This document shows positions 16,802 through 26,424 of a DNA stretch of 64,000 nt, piece after piece. The DNA comes from an uncultured Sediminibacterium sp. (GTDB lineage: Bacteria > Bacteroidota > Bacteroidia > Chitinophagales > Chitinophagaceae), in the NCBI RefSeq assembly GCF_946481145.1, contig NZ_CAMLMJ010000006.1:1-64000 (forward strand). The letters are read 5' to 3'. The notes beneath the pieces are model-generated. The model was not told the DNA's origin, made no database searches, and worked only from the letters and a program-made list of their open reading frames with translations. A program made the position numbers and the translations under genes. Positions within the stretch are counted from its first letter, which is position 1. Each line of letters opens with the position of its first letter.

Positions 16802-18142
16802 ATGGCAGCTTCTTCGATTATCACGCTTGACCAAAGGCGGTCAAAGAAAGATGGCACCTTCCCAGTGAAATTGCGCATTAGTTACAAGGGAAAGACAAGA
16901 GACTTTCAAACCATCTATGATCTCACTGTAGATGATTTTCGCAAACTGAAAGCCTCGCATCCGGGCAAGGCGCTTCGCGAAATTACCTGCAAACTTGAAC
17001 TACTCCGTGCTAAGGCAGCAACCATTTGTAAGCAAATGAGAGGATTCACTTTCGAGAAGTTCGAGTTTGAATTGTATGGAGGCGAACATTGCCTAAAAAC
17101 AAAAAAGAAACAAGCAAAACCATTTACCTTGCTTGACAGTGAATTTGATGTGGAACCTTTTAAAAAAAGATTCACCATCCTGACGGAAGTTCATCCTGAT
17201 AAAGATCATATTTCTTATGTCTATTCAGAATATATCCAAAACTTGTTAAAGCAGGAACGTATCGGCAGCGCCCTTAATTATCTTGACAGCTACAACAGCC
17301 TAAAGAAATTCGGGGGAAATGTCAAATTTGAAGAAGTTACTGTCACCTGGCTTGTTCGATACGAAAAATGGAGCCTGAATAAAGGTGTATCGAAAACCAC
17401 AATTGGTATCAAACTGCGTTCTCTCCGTGCAATATTTAACGAGGCAATATTCAGAAAGATTATCCGCAAAGAAGATTGCTATCCTTTTGGCAGACGTTTG
17501 TATATGCTTCCTAATTCGCGGAATAACAAACGCTCTCTCACGCTACAAGATGTACAAAAGATATTTAATTATACAACAACGGATGAGCGGGTTGAAAGAG
17601 CAAGAGACTTTTGGTTATTCTGCTATCTCGGTAACGGCATGAATACAAAAGACATGCTGTATCTCAAATATAAAAATATCGAAGGCGAATACCTCCATTT
17701 TGAAAGAGCGAAAACCGAAAGATCGAGCCGGGCAAAGCCGATTCTTATTACGGTGTTTATTTCCCAGGAATTGCAAGCGGTCATTGATAAATGGGGTAAC
17801 CCGGAAAAAAGCCCTGGCAGCTATCTATTCCCCATTATGCGCGATGGTCTTAATATGCTTGAGCGTTTTGACGTTGCTAACCATTTTCGGACGTTTATCA
17901 ACCAAGGAATGAGAAAAGTATCGAAGCAGTTAAACCTTGACAGGAATGTAACCAATATTGTTTCGCGTCACACATTCTCTACCATTATGAAACGTTCCGG
18001 TGCCAGCACGGAATTTATCATGGAAGCATTGGGACACACTAATGTTATGACAACTGAAAACTATCTCGGCAGTTTTGAAAATGAAACGAAGAAAGCGTAT
18101 GCAAAAAACCTGACTGCTTTTAAAGATTTACCCAATAACTAA
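16802..18142 (+). CDS. Tyrosine recombinase / integrase with arm-binding domain
   Basis: 446 aa. It has an N-terminal arm-DNA-binding domain (SSIITLDQRRSKKDG, typical of Bacteroidota integrases), a core-binding SAM-like domain (about 130-230) and a C-terminal catalytic domain. Visible catalytic residues are Arg-His in SRHTFST, Gly-His in ALGHTNV and the nucleophile Tyr in TTENYLG. Where most tyrosine recombinases have the first catalytic Arg (GxR), this one reads GMNTKD, as in some Bacteroidota recombinases. It probably integrates the element at the adjacent tRNA-Leu 3' end. Confidence 0.92.
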   Translation: MAASSIITLDQRRSKKDGTFPVKLRISYKGKTRDFQTIYDLTVDDFRKLKASHPGKALREITCKLELLRAKAATICKQMRGFTFEKFEFELYGGEHCLKTKKKQAKPFTLLDSEFDVEPFKKRFTILTEVHPDKDHISYVYSEYIQNLLKQERIGSALNYLDSYNSLKKFGGNVKFEEVTVTWLVRYEKWSLNKGVSKTTIGIKLRSLRAIFNEAIFRKIIRKEDCYPFGRRLYMLPNSRNNKRSLTLQDVQKIFNYTTTDERVERARDFWLFCYLGNGMNTKDMLYLKYKNIEGEYLHFERAKTERSSRAKPILITVFISQELQAVIDKWGNPEKSPGSYLFPIMRDGLNMLERFDVANHFRTFINQGMRKVSKQLNLDRNVTNIVSRHTFSTIMKRSGASTEFIMEALGHTNVMTTENYLGSFENETKKAYAKNLTAFKDLPNN

Positions 18143-18154
18143 AACCAAACCGAA

Positions 18155-18698
18155 ATGAATCTGACAATCATACAACAGAAAATATTTGAAATACGCGGAC
18201 AGAAAGTAATGCTGGATTTTGACCTGGCAGAACTTTATGAAGTTGAAACCAAGGTATTTAACCAGGCAATCAAGCGGAACCTAGAGAATTTTCCGACTGA
18301 TTTTATGTTCCAACTCACGAGAGTAGAATGGAAAAGTGTTGAAAATCAACTGATTAATCATATGTGGTCACAATCTGTGACCACATCCCAAAAATACCGG
18401 CGCGAGGGTTATTTGCCTTATGTCTTTACAGAACATGGCGTTACCATGCTGGCAAGTATTCTGAAAAGCCCAAAGGCAAGGCAGATGAATATTGCCATTG
18501 TAAGGGCTTTTATCGCTTTGAAAAAATTTGCCATTGAACACCGGGATATCCTCGAGCAGCTGGTGGAATTAAAGCAAAAATCACGGAGCATGACGTACAA
18601 CTGAGCCAGATTTATGATGCAATTGAAAACTTGCTGGATCAAAAAACGGAAGAAAAAAATGGGAAGAACGTCAGAGAATCGGATTCAGGGCTAAGTAA
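18155..18698 (+). pseudogene. ORF6N (KilA-N-type) domain protein, two frameshifts
   Basis: The first 140 residues form an ORF6N DNA-binding domain (IRGQKVMLDFDLAELYEV, YVFTEHGVTMLASIL). The frame then shifts after LKQK. Adding one A to the A5 run at 18576-18580 restores ITEHDVQLSQIYDAIENLLD, and adding one A to the A7 run at 18653-18659 restores KKWEERQRIGFRAK and the natural stop at 18698. Both changes are single-base contractions in A-runs. It is either a decayed gene or a sequencing artefact. Confidence 0.8.
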
Positions 18699-18709
18699 AA
18701 ATGAACTTG

Positions 18710-19651
18710 CTATTGCTGGTAAAACTGATATAGAAGCGACAGCCACCTGGAATTTAACCGCGATTGGATGGCAAGATGATGGCCAGTTGCTATTGCATAA
18801 TCATTATAGAGATTTTTCCAAGCTGTGAATGAATCGCGTTGATTTTCTATCGCCAATGGTGCAATATAAAATTTTTTACAGGTATCAAGTGAAGTCGCCT
18901 TGAGTTCTAAGTCACCCAACTCCATATTATAAAAGCTGACTGGCTGGGTTGGATAGACGCAGCAGGAATCGCCTCTTTTGTATTCTGTAGGTATGTCAAA
19001 GACTTGCCTGTACGATAAATATATCTCAGCCGGGTTTTTCTTATTGTTGACAAATTCCAGTTCGACATAGTATATAATATCAGTTGTTCCATCTTCCCAT
19101 TTCACCAACCCGCCATACTGATTGATTTGCTCCGTGATGGGCAGCAATTGCTTCCAGACTTTATCCCGCTCCTTACGAAGTTCAGTGTCTTCATACAAGT
19201 CATTGATCATACTCAATGGATGATAGATATTATGGACAATAAAATGTCCGCCGAACGAATGCAGTTTCGGATGGGAATAGTGATTGCGCATGAATTCAAT
19301 ATGCTTGATATATTCTTCGTGGTCCGCCTCGAAGTATCCCCGGCTATAAAACCAGTAGAGCAAAGGCTTCATAGTTAGGTTTAGCCCTTTGTCCGATTGG
19401 GTGATTTCCTTATGCCGGAACTTCATCGCCATTTCCAGTGACAGTAATGCTTTATGCACTGCCAAATCCATAAATTCAGTTTGATAATAACTGAGTTCAA
19501 TCAGGCTTTTGATTACTTTCCATTGCCCCTTAACATCTTCGGGTACTTCATCTTTTAAATACAGATCCGGTACAAGGGTCTTGTAAAAGACATCATAGGG
19601 AAAAGTGGGTTCATCATGCCCCCAGCGAGGATCAATTGTAGGATGTGACAT
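18710..19651 (-). CDS. Uncharacterised protein with HEPN-like motif, operon gene 3
   Basis: 313 aa, no recognised family. The N-terminal half is helical and holds RNHYSH (about residue 128), an R-x4-H pattern like the active site of HEPN RNases, in a context (EYIKHIEFMRNHYSHPKLHS) that suits a HEPN helix. The C-terminal half is beta-rich with two Cys clusters. It is the last gene of a three-gene minus-strand operon (20594-21616, 19669-20607, this gene), 17 bp after its neighbour. A HEPN assignment is a hypothesis. Confidence 0.6.
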   Translation of the reverse strand: MSHPTIDPRWGHDEPTFPYDVFYKTLVPDLYLKDEVPEDVKGQWKVIKSLIELSYYQTEFMDLAVHKALLSLEMAMKFRHKEITQSDKGLNLTMKPLLYWFYSRGYFEADHEEYIKHIEFMRNHYSHPKLHSFGGHFIVHNIYHPLSMINDLYEDTELRKERDKVWKQLLPITEQINQYGGLVKWEDGTTDIIYYVELEFVNNKKNPAEIYLSYRQVFDIPTEYKRGDSCCVYPTQPVSFYNMELGDLELKATSLDTCKKFYIAPLAIENQRDSFTAWKNLYNDYAIATGHHLAIQSRLNSRWLSLLYQFYQQ

Positions 19652-19668
19652 AACGTAGCTGGTCCGAA

Positions 19669-20607
19669 TTAGGTTAAATACTTAAATCTGAACCGGCCAT
19701 CATTTTCTACTGAAGCATAATCGGTGCATGGTACAATAGTGTATGACTTCCTGTTTACTTTGCTACGTATGGATTTAAACATCAGCGCTCCTTCGAGTTT
19801 CAGATAGTTATTATCAACCAATTCCTTTGACAATGCCAAATTCAGTCCATTGTTTTCTGTCATTGCACTTGAATACAAAATGCCAATATCCTCACCATAG
19901 TATTTACGCAGTGCGTGAAAGAAAGCGGTTGTCAATAGGTACTTCTCAGGCGTATCATACTTTCGTGCAGCATATCCAGAAAAGAACGTATAAAACCGAA
20001 GGCATTTTTCTAAGTCGGCTGTGTCGCATGATTCCCGCAGAAAATTTACATAGTGAGGATTGATATTACCAACATGAGGGCTTTTCTGTTCAGCGGGCTG
20101 GAAGAAAGTCAATACAATGGTTTTAACGGGTTTGAGTACATCCCATTTACCAATAGTAAAATATTTCAAATCATCTTCGCATTTGGAATCAAATAATTCT
20201 TTACAAGGCTCACATATTGAAGTGATCTGCCCACTGCCGTTGGCAGAATCTACCGGCACAGTGCAATAAAAAACAGGCTCTTTTTTGCGATTAAACCGGC
20301 CTGGTTCAATCAGTTTTGTAACTGGGTTATAGGACATATCTGAAACTCGGCTGAATACCTCTCCATTTTTATTTTCCCTTGCCCTTAACACAAAGTTACC
20401 GTTAGCAAGATGATTGACTGGCAACGGTAACCTGCTTACCAAGTCAAAACATATTTCTTTTAAACGAACAAAATCAGGTGTGCTTAATTTTGTTTCGTCT
20501 TCGAGAGAGTGAATGAAAGAAATGATACTCTCCAATGATGATGTTATCCTGAATCGCTGCGCAGATTGATACCCCGGTTTAAATTCTATTATACTATGTG
20601 CTCTCAT
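19669..20607 (-). CDS. Uncharacterised protein, operon gene 2
   Basis: 312 aa, not recognised. A central cluster ICEPCKELFDSKCEDD contains three cysteines and may bind metal. There are no membrane segments. The start overlaps the end of the upstream gene by 14 bp, so the two are translationally coupled, and the stop is 17 bp before the next gene. Together the three genes look like one functional unit carried by the element. Confidence 0.6.
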   Translation of the reverse strand: MRAHSIIEFKPGYQSAQRFRITSSLESIISFIHSLEDETKLSTPDFVRLKEICFDLVSRLPLPVNHLANGNFVLRARENKNGEVFSRVSDMSYNPVTKLIEPGRFNRKKEPVFYCTVPVDSANGSGQITSICEPCKELFDSKCEDDLKYFTIGKWDVLKPVKTIVLTFFQPAEQKSPHVGNINPHYVNFLRESCDTADLEKCLRFYTFFSGYAARKYDTPEKYLLTTAFFHALRKYYGEDIGILYSSAMTENNGLNLALSKELVDNNYLKLEGALMFKSIRSKVNRKSYTIVPCTDYASVENDGRFRFKYLT

Positions 20608-21616
20608 GGTGTGTTAGTTGTGTGGTCAATGACTGAATAATTTTCTCTATCAGGTAAAGACAGTTGTTGACATCGGCTTCCTTGACTACAATCCGCTGAC
20701 CGGCCTTATAGGATTGATCAGCCGAAGCATCAATATATTTCTGGTCAACAATTCCTTCTGTATGGGATAATAAATGTCTTTTTTGAAACAAGACATTTAA
20801 CTGATACAGTTCCTTAACAGTAAGCCAATTGCTATACGATTCGCCAATCGCTTTTTTCCAATACTCTCCACCCGCTTCAATATTTTGAAAAGCATTGAAG
20901 CGCACTTTTGTATCCGAGTTTTTTTTGGCAAAAACTACCTCGTTAAATCGCTGAAATGCTACAACACATTCATTCAGGCTCGATTCAATCAATGACCGGC
21001 AGGTTTCAGCCGCAGTGTCTTTACTCACAGCTTCCAGTGACCGACGAATGACCGGGATATTCTCAATTTTTTCTTTGATTTTTTTTATTGCATTGGCGAA
21101 GGTTTCTTCTGCAGAATTGTGTCCGCAGCAGGGACAGAAAAACGCGCTGCCGATCACTGCATAATTCACGCTGCATTGCTGACATTTTATTTTTAATTCC
21201 ATCGCCTCCTTTGATGAAAGTGGCAGGATGGTTTCATTTCTAATTCCACCTTTAACATTCATGGTTAATCTTAAAAATGAATTTCTTGACTGTTGCCTGT
21301 TGAATGAAATGGCGTCTCCATGAAAGGCATTGTGAATTCGGTTGGTGATATGCTCTTTTATTTTTTCTTTGCCTTCTTGGAGTTGTTCGGTAGTGTACCA
21401 CGATTTTGAATTTGCTTCGTGACGGCACATTGGGCAATAGACGGTTTCTGAATTAAATACATTTTGCCAATCGCTTTGCAGTACCTTAAACTGGAACAGG
21501 CATTGTTCGTTCGGACATTCTTTATCAATATAACCGTCTTTATCTGAGTGAACCGGAATTTCAATTTGTTTTATGCGCTGAAGCTCTTCCAATTCCTTAA
21601 GCACTTTTTCAAACAT
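20594..21616 (-). CDS. Zinc-ribbon protein with HEPN-like C-terminus, operon gene 1
   Basis: 340 aa. It has two likely zinc ribbons: CPNEQC with CPMC (about residues 34-64), and CQQC with CPCC (about 144-167). The C-terminal third is helical and contains QKRHLLSHTEGIVD (about residue 286), whose R-x4-H and following G-x-V-D resemble HEPN domains. This suggests a nucleic-acid sensor-effector, by inference. It heads the three-gene operon, and its promoter region carries the ACTAAA-N3-TTTAGT operator 43 bp before the start. Confidence 0.65.
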   Translation of the reverse strand: MFEKVLKELEELQRIKQIEIPVHSDKDGYIDKECPNEQCLFQFKVLQSDWQNVFNSETVYCPMCRHEANSKSWYTTEQLQEGKEKIKEHITNRIHNAFHGDAISFNRQQSRNSFLRLTMNVKGGIRNETILPLSSKEAMELKIKCQQCSVNYAVIGSAFFCPCCGHNSAEETFANAIKKIKEKIENIPVIRRSLEAVSKDTAAETCRSLIESSLNECVVAFQRFNEVVFAKKNSDTKVRFNAFQNIEAGGEYWKKAIGESYSNWLTVKELYQLNVLFQKRHLLSHTEGIVDQKYIDASADQSYKAGQRIVVKEADVNNCLYLIEKIIQSLTTQLTHHEST

Positions 21617-21658
21617 AGAAATACATTTTGTACATAAAGTTACCGAGAATGAGAAAAT

Positions 21659-21673
21659 ACTAAAAGATTTAGT
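21659..21673. promoter_or_regulatory. ACTAAA-N3-TTTAGT operator upstream of the three-gene operon
   Basis: Perfect core inverted repeat ACTAAA, AGA, TTTAGT between the divergent genes at 21616 (minus) and 21796 (plus). It is shared with dinB and both dnaE copies. Confidence 0.6.
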
Positions 21674-21795
21674 TTTACACAGCTGTTGGATAATGATAAT
21701 TCATTGAAATACAACGTATAACAGGAATAATATGGCTTTATACACAGGATCAAAGACTGATATTTGTACTTTGTAAACAATTGATACGAAATAAA

Positions 21796-23184
21796 ATGGC
21801 TGATCAAACACTGAGGAATTTGCTGGAAAACAACCCCGAATATCTGGCCGTTATGCAGCGTTATGAACAGCGCCACGAAAATGCCTTGTCATTTATGACC
21901 AGCGCGGAGTTCTGGCAGGAAGAACTCAATAAGATCAAAGATTATATCAAGCCTCTTGAAATAAAAGTGGGTGGTGATTTTGTGATGGGCAGGGGCTTTG
22001 ATTTTACCAAGTACCAACAATATGCATACGACTGGTTACGTGCTGGTGACAACTGGCCGATCAAAAATATTATCGGGAATGCAGCATCAGAATACAAAAG
22101 CATATTTGGTGCTAACAACCACGATGCAGCATTATTTGATACAAGTATTTTTCTATCACTTCAGCGCGGGGCAGCGTATTTGATGTACGAAAAATTTCTA
22201 AAGGATAAATTAAAATCTCCCACTTCGGTATCTCTCGGTGATCCTGGCATTTCCTATTCTGTTTATGACCTGCTTAAATTGTTGCAACGAAACAAACCTG
22301 ACAATGGGTTGGTTTACGAAATTCACGATCCGCAAAAGATGGGGCCTGGTGAATCACTTGATGAGTTTAAACAAAGAAGTGGTGCGTATTACAAAGCGTT
22401 TTTAAATCCGGGCTTTGTTGATCACAACGCCAGCCATAGCATCAGCTTTGCAGCAATTATCTGCAACGTTTGGTATTTCGCAGAGGATGTTGGGTCAAAC
22501 ACGTATTTGGGAACTGGCCCAACCAGTGTATTGGATATGCGCAAATTCTGTTCGGAAACTTCGCTGGGCATCTTATATGTCGAAAGAGATTTTACAGAAT
22601 GGAAAAACGAATTGTTAGGCAATCATCAAAGGAAAGAAACACTGCCAGATACTAGGGACGTTAAAGGAATTTATGAGGAAATAAATCGCCGGATCAAACT
22701 AACTGGCAATGAATTCATCCGCCACCTGAACGATTTTAAAACACAAAATGAAACCGGGTGCCGGAGTTACTTTTTGGCCGGGCTGAGTACGCATAGCGAT
22801 CTGATTGCAACAGGCGAATCTGAAAACCGGATCGGAAGGACAGATATGTTGGTGATAGATAATAAAAGCAACCACAGATTTATCTATGAATTTAAAATCT
22901 ATAAAGAAACCAGTGACATCAATAAGGGATTGGAGCAAATCATATTTCAATATCCAACCCAGGAAGATCATTACAACGGTCTTGTAATACTCAGCAGGAA
23001 AAAAGCGGATTTCGCGAAGACACTTGGGTTGATACTAGAGAGAGTAAGAAAATCCAATATCGAAATTATCAGAAGCAGTCAACTTCCCGATGATCCGAGA
23101 ACGATAGAAATTGAATATAAAAGCCCGAGAAATTCTGCGCAGCTATGTGTGTTAACCATATTCGCTTTTGACCTTCAGGAATAA
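21796..23184 (+). CDS. PD-(D/E)XK nuclease-superfamily protein
   Basis: 462 aa from ATG 21796; a TTG at 21781 is also in frame. The C-terminal domain has the nuclease pattern GRTDMLVID, then YEFKIYKE, then LEQIIFQY (about residues 340-390), matching the PDDEXK_9-type arrangement D...ExK...Q. The N-terminal 300 residues are not recognised. It is transcribed away from the operator-controlled operon, with about 180 bp between the starts, and could share its regulation. A role in defence or element maintenance is inference. A Shedu-like DUF4263 protein is an alternative I cannot exclude. Confidence 0.7.
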   Translation: MADQTLRNLLENNPEYLAVMQRYEQRHENALSFMTSAEFWQEELNKIKDYIKPLEIKVGGDFVMGRGFDFTKYQQYAYDWLRAGDNWPIKNIIGNAASEYKSIFGANNHDAALFDTSIFLSLQRGAAYLMYEKFLKDKLKSPTSVSLGDPGISYSVYDLLKLLQRNKPDNGLVYEIHDPQKMGPGESLDEFKQRSGAYYKAFLNPGFVDHNASHSISFAAIICNVWYFAEDVGSNTYLGTGPTSVLDMRKFCSETSLGILYVERDFTEWKNELLGNHQRKETLPDTRDVKGIYEEINRRIKLTGNEFIRHLNDFKTQNETGCRSYFLAGLSTHSDLIATGESENRIGRTDMLVIDNKSNHRFIYEFKIYKETSDINKGLEQIIFQYPTQEDHYNGLVILSRKKADFAKTLGLILERVRKSNIEIIRSSQLPDDPRTIEIEYKSPRNSAQLCVLTIFAFDLQE

Positions 23185-23195
23185 TTGAAAAACTG

Positions 23196-25181
23196 TTATT
23201 CTTCATCTGCAATACTGTCGTATTCCTCCTCTTCCAGATTTAGTTTATACACTTCCTGCTCAATTAGTACCTGTATATCATGCTTTACCTGGTAATAGTT
23301 ATCTGTCACCTGTTGTGTTTTCAATTCTCGTACCATCGGAATATCCTTAAACCCCTTTATTTCCTCATTTATTGCATTGCTATTATTGATCAGTTCTGCA
23401 TGAAACGTTTTCAGTTTGATTTTCTCGTGCGGGTCGTCTGATGCCATACCCACAAATTCACCGGATGACAATGCGGAAATTTTGGACGCTGGAATGGCAA
23501 AATCAAGTTGCATAGATTTACTTATGGAGGTATCCGTTTTGTTGATAGAAAGGCTCTGCCGATCCTGCATAATCTTTCCGAAACGCTCAGATAATAATTT
23601 TGCGCTGTCCCCCATAACCTGCCCACTTATAACATTGCCGCAAATATTGACAATCACATCAGCCTGTTCCTTACCATAATCTTTTCGCAACTGGCTAAAG
23701 TCTTGCATACCCAAAACAGGTGCAACTTTGTTACTTCGGGCAGTGGCGATTAATGAATCCATGTTGTTAAAATAGATCGTCGGAAACTCGTCAAACACCA
23801 ACGCACATTTTTGCTTTCCTTTCCTGTTTACCAATTTTACCAAACGGGAGATGTAAAGCGACAGCACAGCTCCGTAGATCGCCTGTTTCTCCGGGTTATT
23901 CCCAACACAAACGATTTTAGGATGTTCCGGATCATTGATATCAAGTGTAAAGTCATTGCCTGATAATACCCAATACAACTGCGGCGAAGCAAGCCTTGCC
24001 ATACAAATTTTAGCAGATGCGACCTGTCCCTCTAACTGCTCCATTGCATCGTTTTCATAAGCCGTTATAAAAGGATTGATTAACACCTGAATTTCAGGCT
24101 CTGTGTTGAGCACCGCAAACAATTCTTCATAACCTACCTGCATCATTTCAATCACATGTGGCAGCGTACAAAAACAACCATTTCCATATTTACGTAAGTA
24201 CCAGATTACGGCTGTTACAAAATTGATGGGTGATTCCACAAAAAAATCCCCCTGCCGCTTAATCCATTCCCGGTTAAGCCCCAAGAGGATTGTACGGGCA
24301 GATTCTGTAGCATCAGTTATATCTAGCATATTCTGGGGGTCCAAGGGATTGCAGCGATGCGAACTGGACAGGTTATCAAAATTGATCGCATAAAAGGATG
24401 GCATATTACCGTATTTATGCAGGTTGCTAAGCATCCAATTATAGGCAGGTTTTGAAAGATCATCGTACTTAAAATCATAGATGAACATAGCATACCCTTT
24501 TTCGATCATTTGTTTGATCAGTGGGAGAATAATAAACCAGGATTTACCCGCTCCAGGTGTGCCGCACACTATAGAGCCTCGAAAAGGATTAATCACATTT
24601 ATATAACTTCTTCTCCATTTGTCTTTAAGCCGGTACTGAGCTTCATAATTGACAGAGTAATCATTTTTTATAAGTCTTTCTTCTTGTGGGAAGGTTTCGT
24701 TTATCTCATTGAAAACATCTCGTGAGAGCCGTACATAAATCAACCTGCTTAAAAGGTTGCCACCAGCAAGAATACTAAGATAACCAGTGCCTGTAACAAT
24801 CATATAGGCAATGGCTACTTGTTGTGTATCCTTTATCCATCTAAAAATCAATACGCTTCCAAAGAACAGTACAACGCCTGAGAGCAGAAGCCATGCTATC
24901 GTCTTTGGACGAAGCTCATCACTTTTCTTTCCTTTTGCACCCATCAGAGAAATTACAAGTAATCCTAAAGCGATTAATTTTGAATAATGAAAGTTGTTGA
25001 ATAAACCTGTATCTGCGGTGTTCGCTAAAATGCGGTCAGTAATATCACTGCTTAACCCCCATGATTTAAAAACCGCATAACAATAAAAATAATAGTGGAG
25101 AATCAACACGAAGAAACTTGCAAAGCGTGTCATGTCCAGCATCTTTCTTAATCCCATTTCGTTTTCACCTGTTGTTGACAT
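23196..25181 (-). CDS. mobC: MobC-type coupling protein (TraG/VirD4 family ATPase)
   Basis: 661 aa. Four hydrophobic segments in the first 160 residues anchor it in the inner membrane. A Walker A GTPGAGKSW lies at about residue 207 and a Walker B LVFDEFPT at about 450, followed by the TraG/VirD4-type sensor segment SNKVAPVLGMQDFSQL. Coupling proteins bring the relaxase-DNA complex to a type IV secretion channel. No channel genes are in the window, so the element probably uses one supplied in trans. It lies 10 bp after mobB in the mob operon. Confidence 0.9.
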   Translation of the reverse strand: MSTTGENEMGLRKMLDMTRFASFFVLILHYYFYCYAVFKSWGLSSDITDRILANTADTGLFNNFHYSKLIALGLLVISLMGAKGKKSDELRPKTIAWLLLSGVVLFFGSVLIFRWIKDTQQVAIAYMIVTGTGYLSILAGGNLLSRLIYVRLSRDVFNEINETFPQEERLIKNDYSVNYEAQYRLKDKWRRSYINVINPFRGSIVCGTPGAGKSWFIILPLIKQMIEKGYAMFIYDFKYDDLSKPAYNWMLSNLHKYGNMPSFYAINFDNLSSSHRCNPLDPQNMLDITDATESARTILLGLNREWIKRQGDFFVESPINFVTAVIWYLRKYGNGCFCTLPHVIEMMQVGYEELFAVLNTEPEIQVLINPFITAYENDAMEQLEGQVASAKICMARLASPQLYWVLSGNDFTLDINDPEHPKIVCVGNNPEKQAIYGAVLSLYISRLVKLVNRKGKQKCALVFDEFPTIYFNNMDSLIATARSNKVAPVLGMQDFSQLRKDYGKEQADVIVNICGNVISGQVMGDSAKLLSERFGKIMQDRQSLSINKTDTSISKSMQLDFAIPASKISALSSGEFVGMASDDPHEKIKLKTFHAELINNSNAINEEIKGFKDIPMVRELKTQQVTDNYYQVKHDIQVLIEQEVYKLNLEEEEYDSIADEE

Positions 25182-25191
25182 AGATTGGTTG

Positions 25192-26424
25192 TTATTTTGT
25201 TAATAATCCGAGTGAACGTTTCTTCTTCTTCCGTTTCTTCTTCAGCAGTACTCCTGGTGTGTAGTTAAATTCCTGTTCTGGTGCAATGGTTGATTCAAGT
25301 ATTGTGAGTGCTTTATTTTGCTCTTGGAAAACTGATAATTGCTGCTGCTCATGGTTAACACGTATTCTACTGAATGCAGCCAGTTTCTCTTCTAAGTGTG
25401 CTATACTGTATTGTTTGCCGATCTCGCTTCCGTTAAAAACACACTTGTTATTGCGGTCAACAAAAGTTATCCCGTACAATCTTTCCTGTTCGTTTTGACG
25501 TAAGACAACCACAATATTTTTAGATTCAAGTTGGCGCATGAATGTTTGCAAATTACTGGGACATTGAACAAGGACTTCATCAATCATTTTTTTAAGCGGC
25601 TCTTTAAATGGCTCTTTCAGTACTTTATTTTTCTCAAAAAGTGATTCGAGTTTTTCAAGCGTGGGTTTGCTATTGATTGAACTGGCTTTGATCGGAACAC
25701 CTACTTTATTTCCTTGCGCATCCAGCACACGATACACAAGCCCCTTGTGTTGGTAAATCCGACTATTCTCTTGTCCTTTATCGGCTACTACATTGTACCC
25801 CTTTAGAATCGCATTAAATTCAGGAAGTGAACAGTACCTGTAACTATTCAATACTGCATTGACCACATTGACAATACTTTTCTTTGTTTCGGATTTGCCA
25901 TAACCAATTTTTTCTGCCTGAACTGGGATGATTGATTTTTGGATTAAACGCTTCTGCTTTTCTGCCGGTATTAAACCATACATCTGTTCCAGTTCCTTTC
26001 TGGCTTTTTCAGATTGATTGCGCCCGATATTGTAGGTGTCTATACGCTTACCATCAGATTTGATGGTAGTGGTCACGATATGGATATGAGGATGCCCAGC
26101 ATCACTGTGTTTGTACATCAACCAGGGCTGTAATCCAAAACCGATTTTTTCCATGTAATCAGATGCAATGGCAATTAGCCGGTTTGGGGATAGCTTTTCA
26201 GTAGGATCGAAATTGAGCGATATATGTAGTGTCTTAGTGGTAGCCCTGCTGTTCAGCATGTTGCGTCTTTCAAAGCCATCCAGTTTTTGATAAAAATTCA
26301 TACCATTTGCGTTTTGCAGATAGCCGGAAGCATGAAGACATTCGGCTTTACCTTCTTTGACTTTATTCTCATTGTAATTGAGTGCAGCTATAACCTTTGA
26401 AGGCGATGTTATTTTTGCAACCAT
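25192..26424 (-). CDS. mobB: MobB relaxase
   Basis: 410 aa. The N-terminal relaxase domain has the metal-binding motif HPHIHIVTTTI (about residue 110), preceded by the conserved SDAG and a start MVAKITSPSKVIAALNYNENK typical of Bacteroidota MobB proteins. The candidate nucleophile Tyr lies in LNYNE. It nicks oriT and stays bound to the transferred strand. The C-terminal part is basic, ending in a Lys/Arg-rich run. The start overlaps mobA by 16 bp. Confidence 0.9.
   Translation of the reverse strand: MVAKITSPSKVIAALNYNENKVKEGKAECLHASGYLQNANGMNFYQKLDGFERRNMLNSRATTKTLHISLNFDPTEKLSPNRLIAIASDYMEKIGFGLQPWLMYKHSDAGHPHIHIVTTTIKSDGKRIDTYNIGRNQSEKARKELEQMYGLIPAEKQKRLIQKSIIPVQAEKIGYGKSETKKSIVNVVNAVLNSYRYCSLPEFNAILKGYNVVADKGQENSRIYQHKGLVYRVLDAQGNKVGVPIKASSINSKPTLEKLESLFEKNKVLKEPFKEPLKKMIDEVLVQCPSNLQTFMRQLESKNIVVVLRQNEQERLYGITFVDRNNKCVFNGSEIGKQYSIAHLEEKLAAFSRIRVNHEQQQLSVFQEQNKALTILESTIAPEQEFNYTPGVLLKKKRKKKKRSLGLLTK

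Noticed and set aside
18631..18828. 65-codon frame after the ORF6N gene
   Set aside because: It is the frameshifted tail of ORF6N, running past the gene's true stop.
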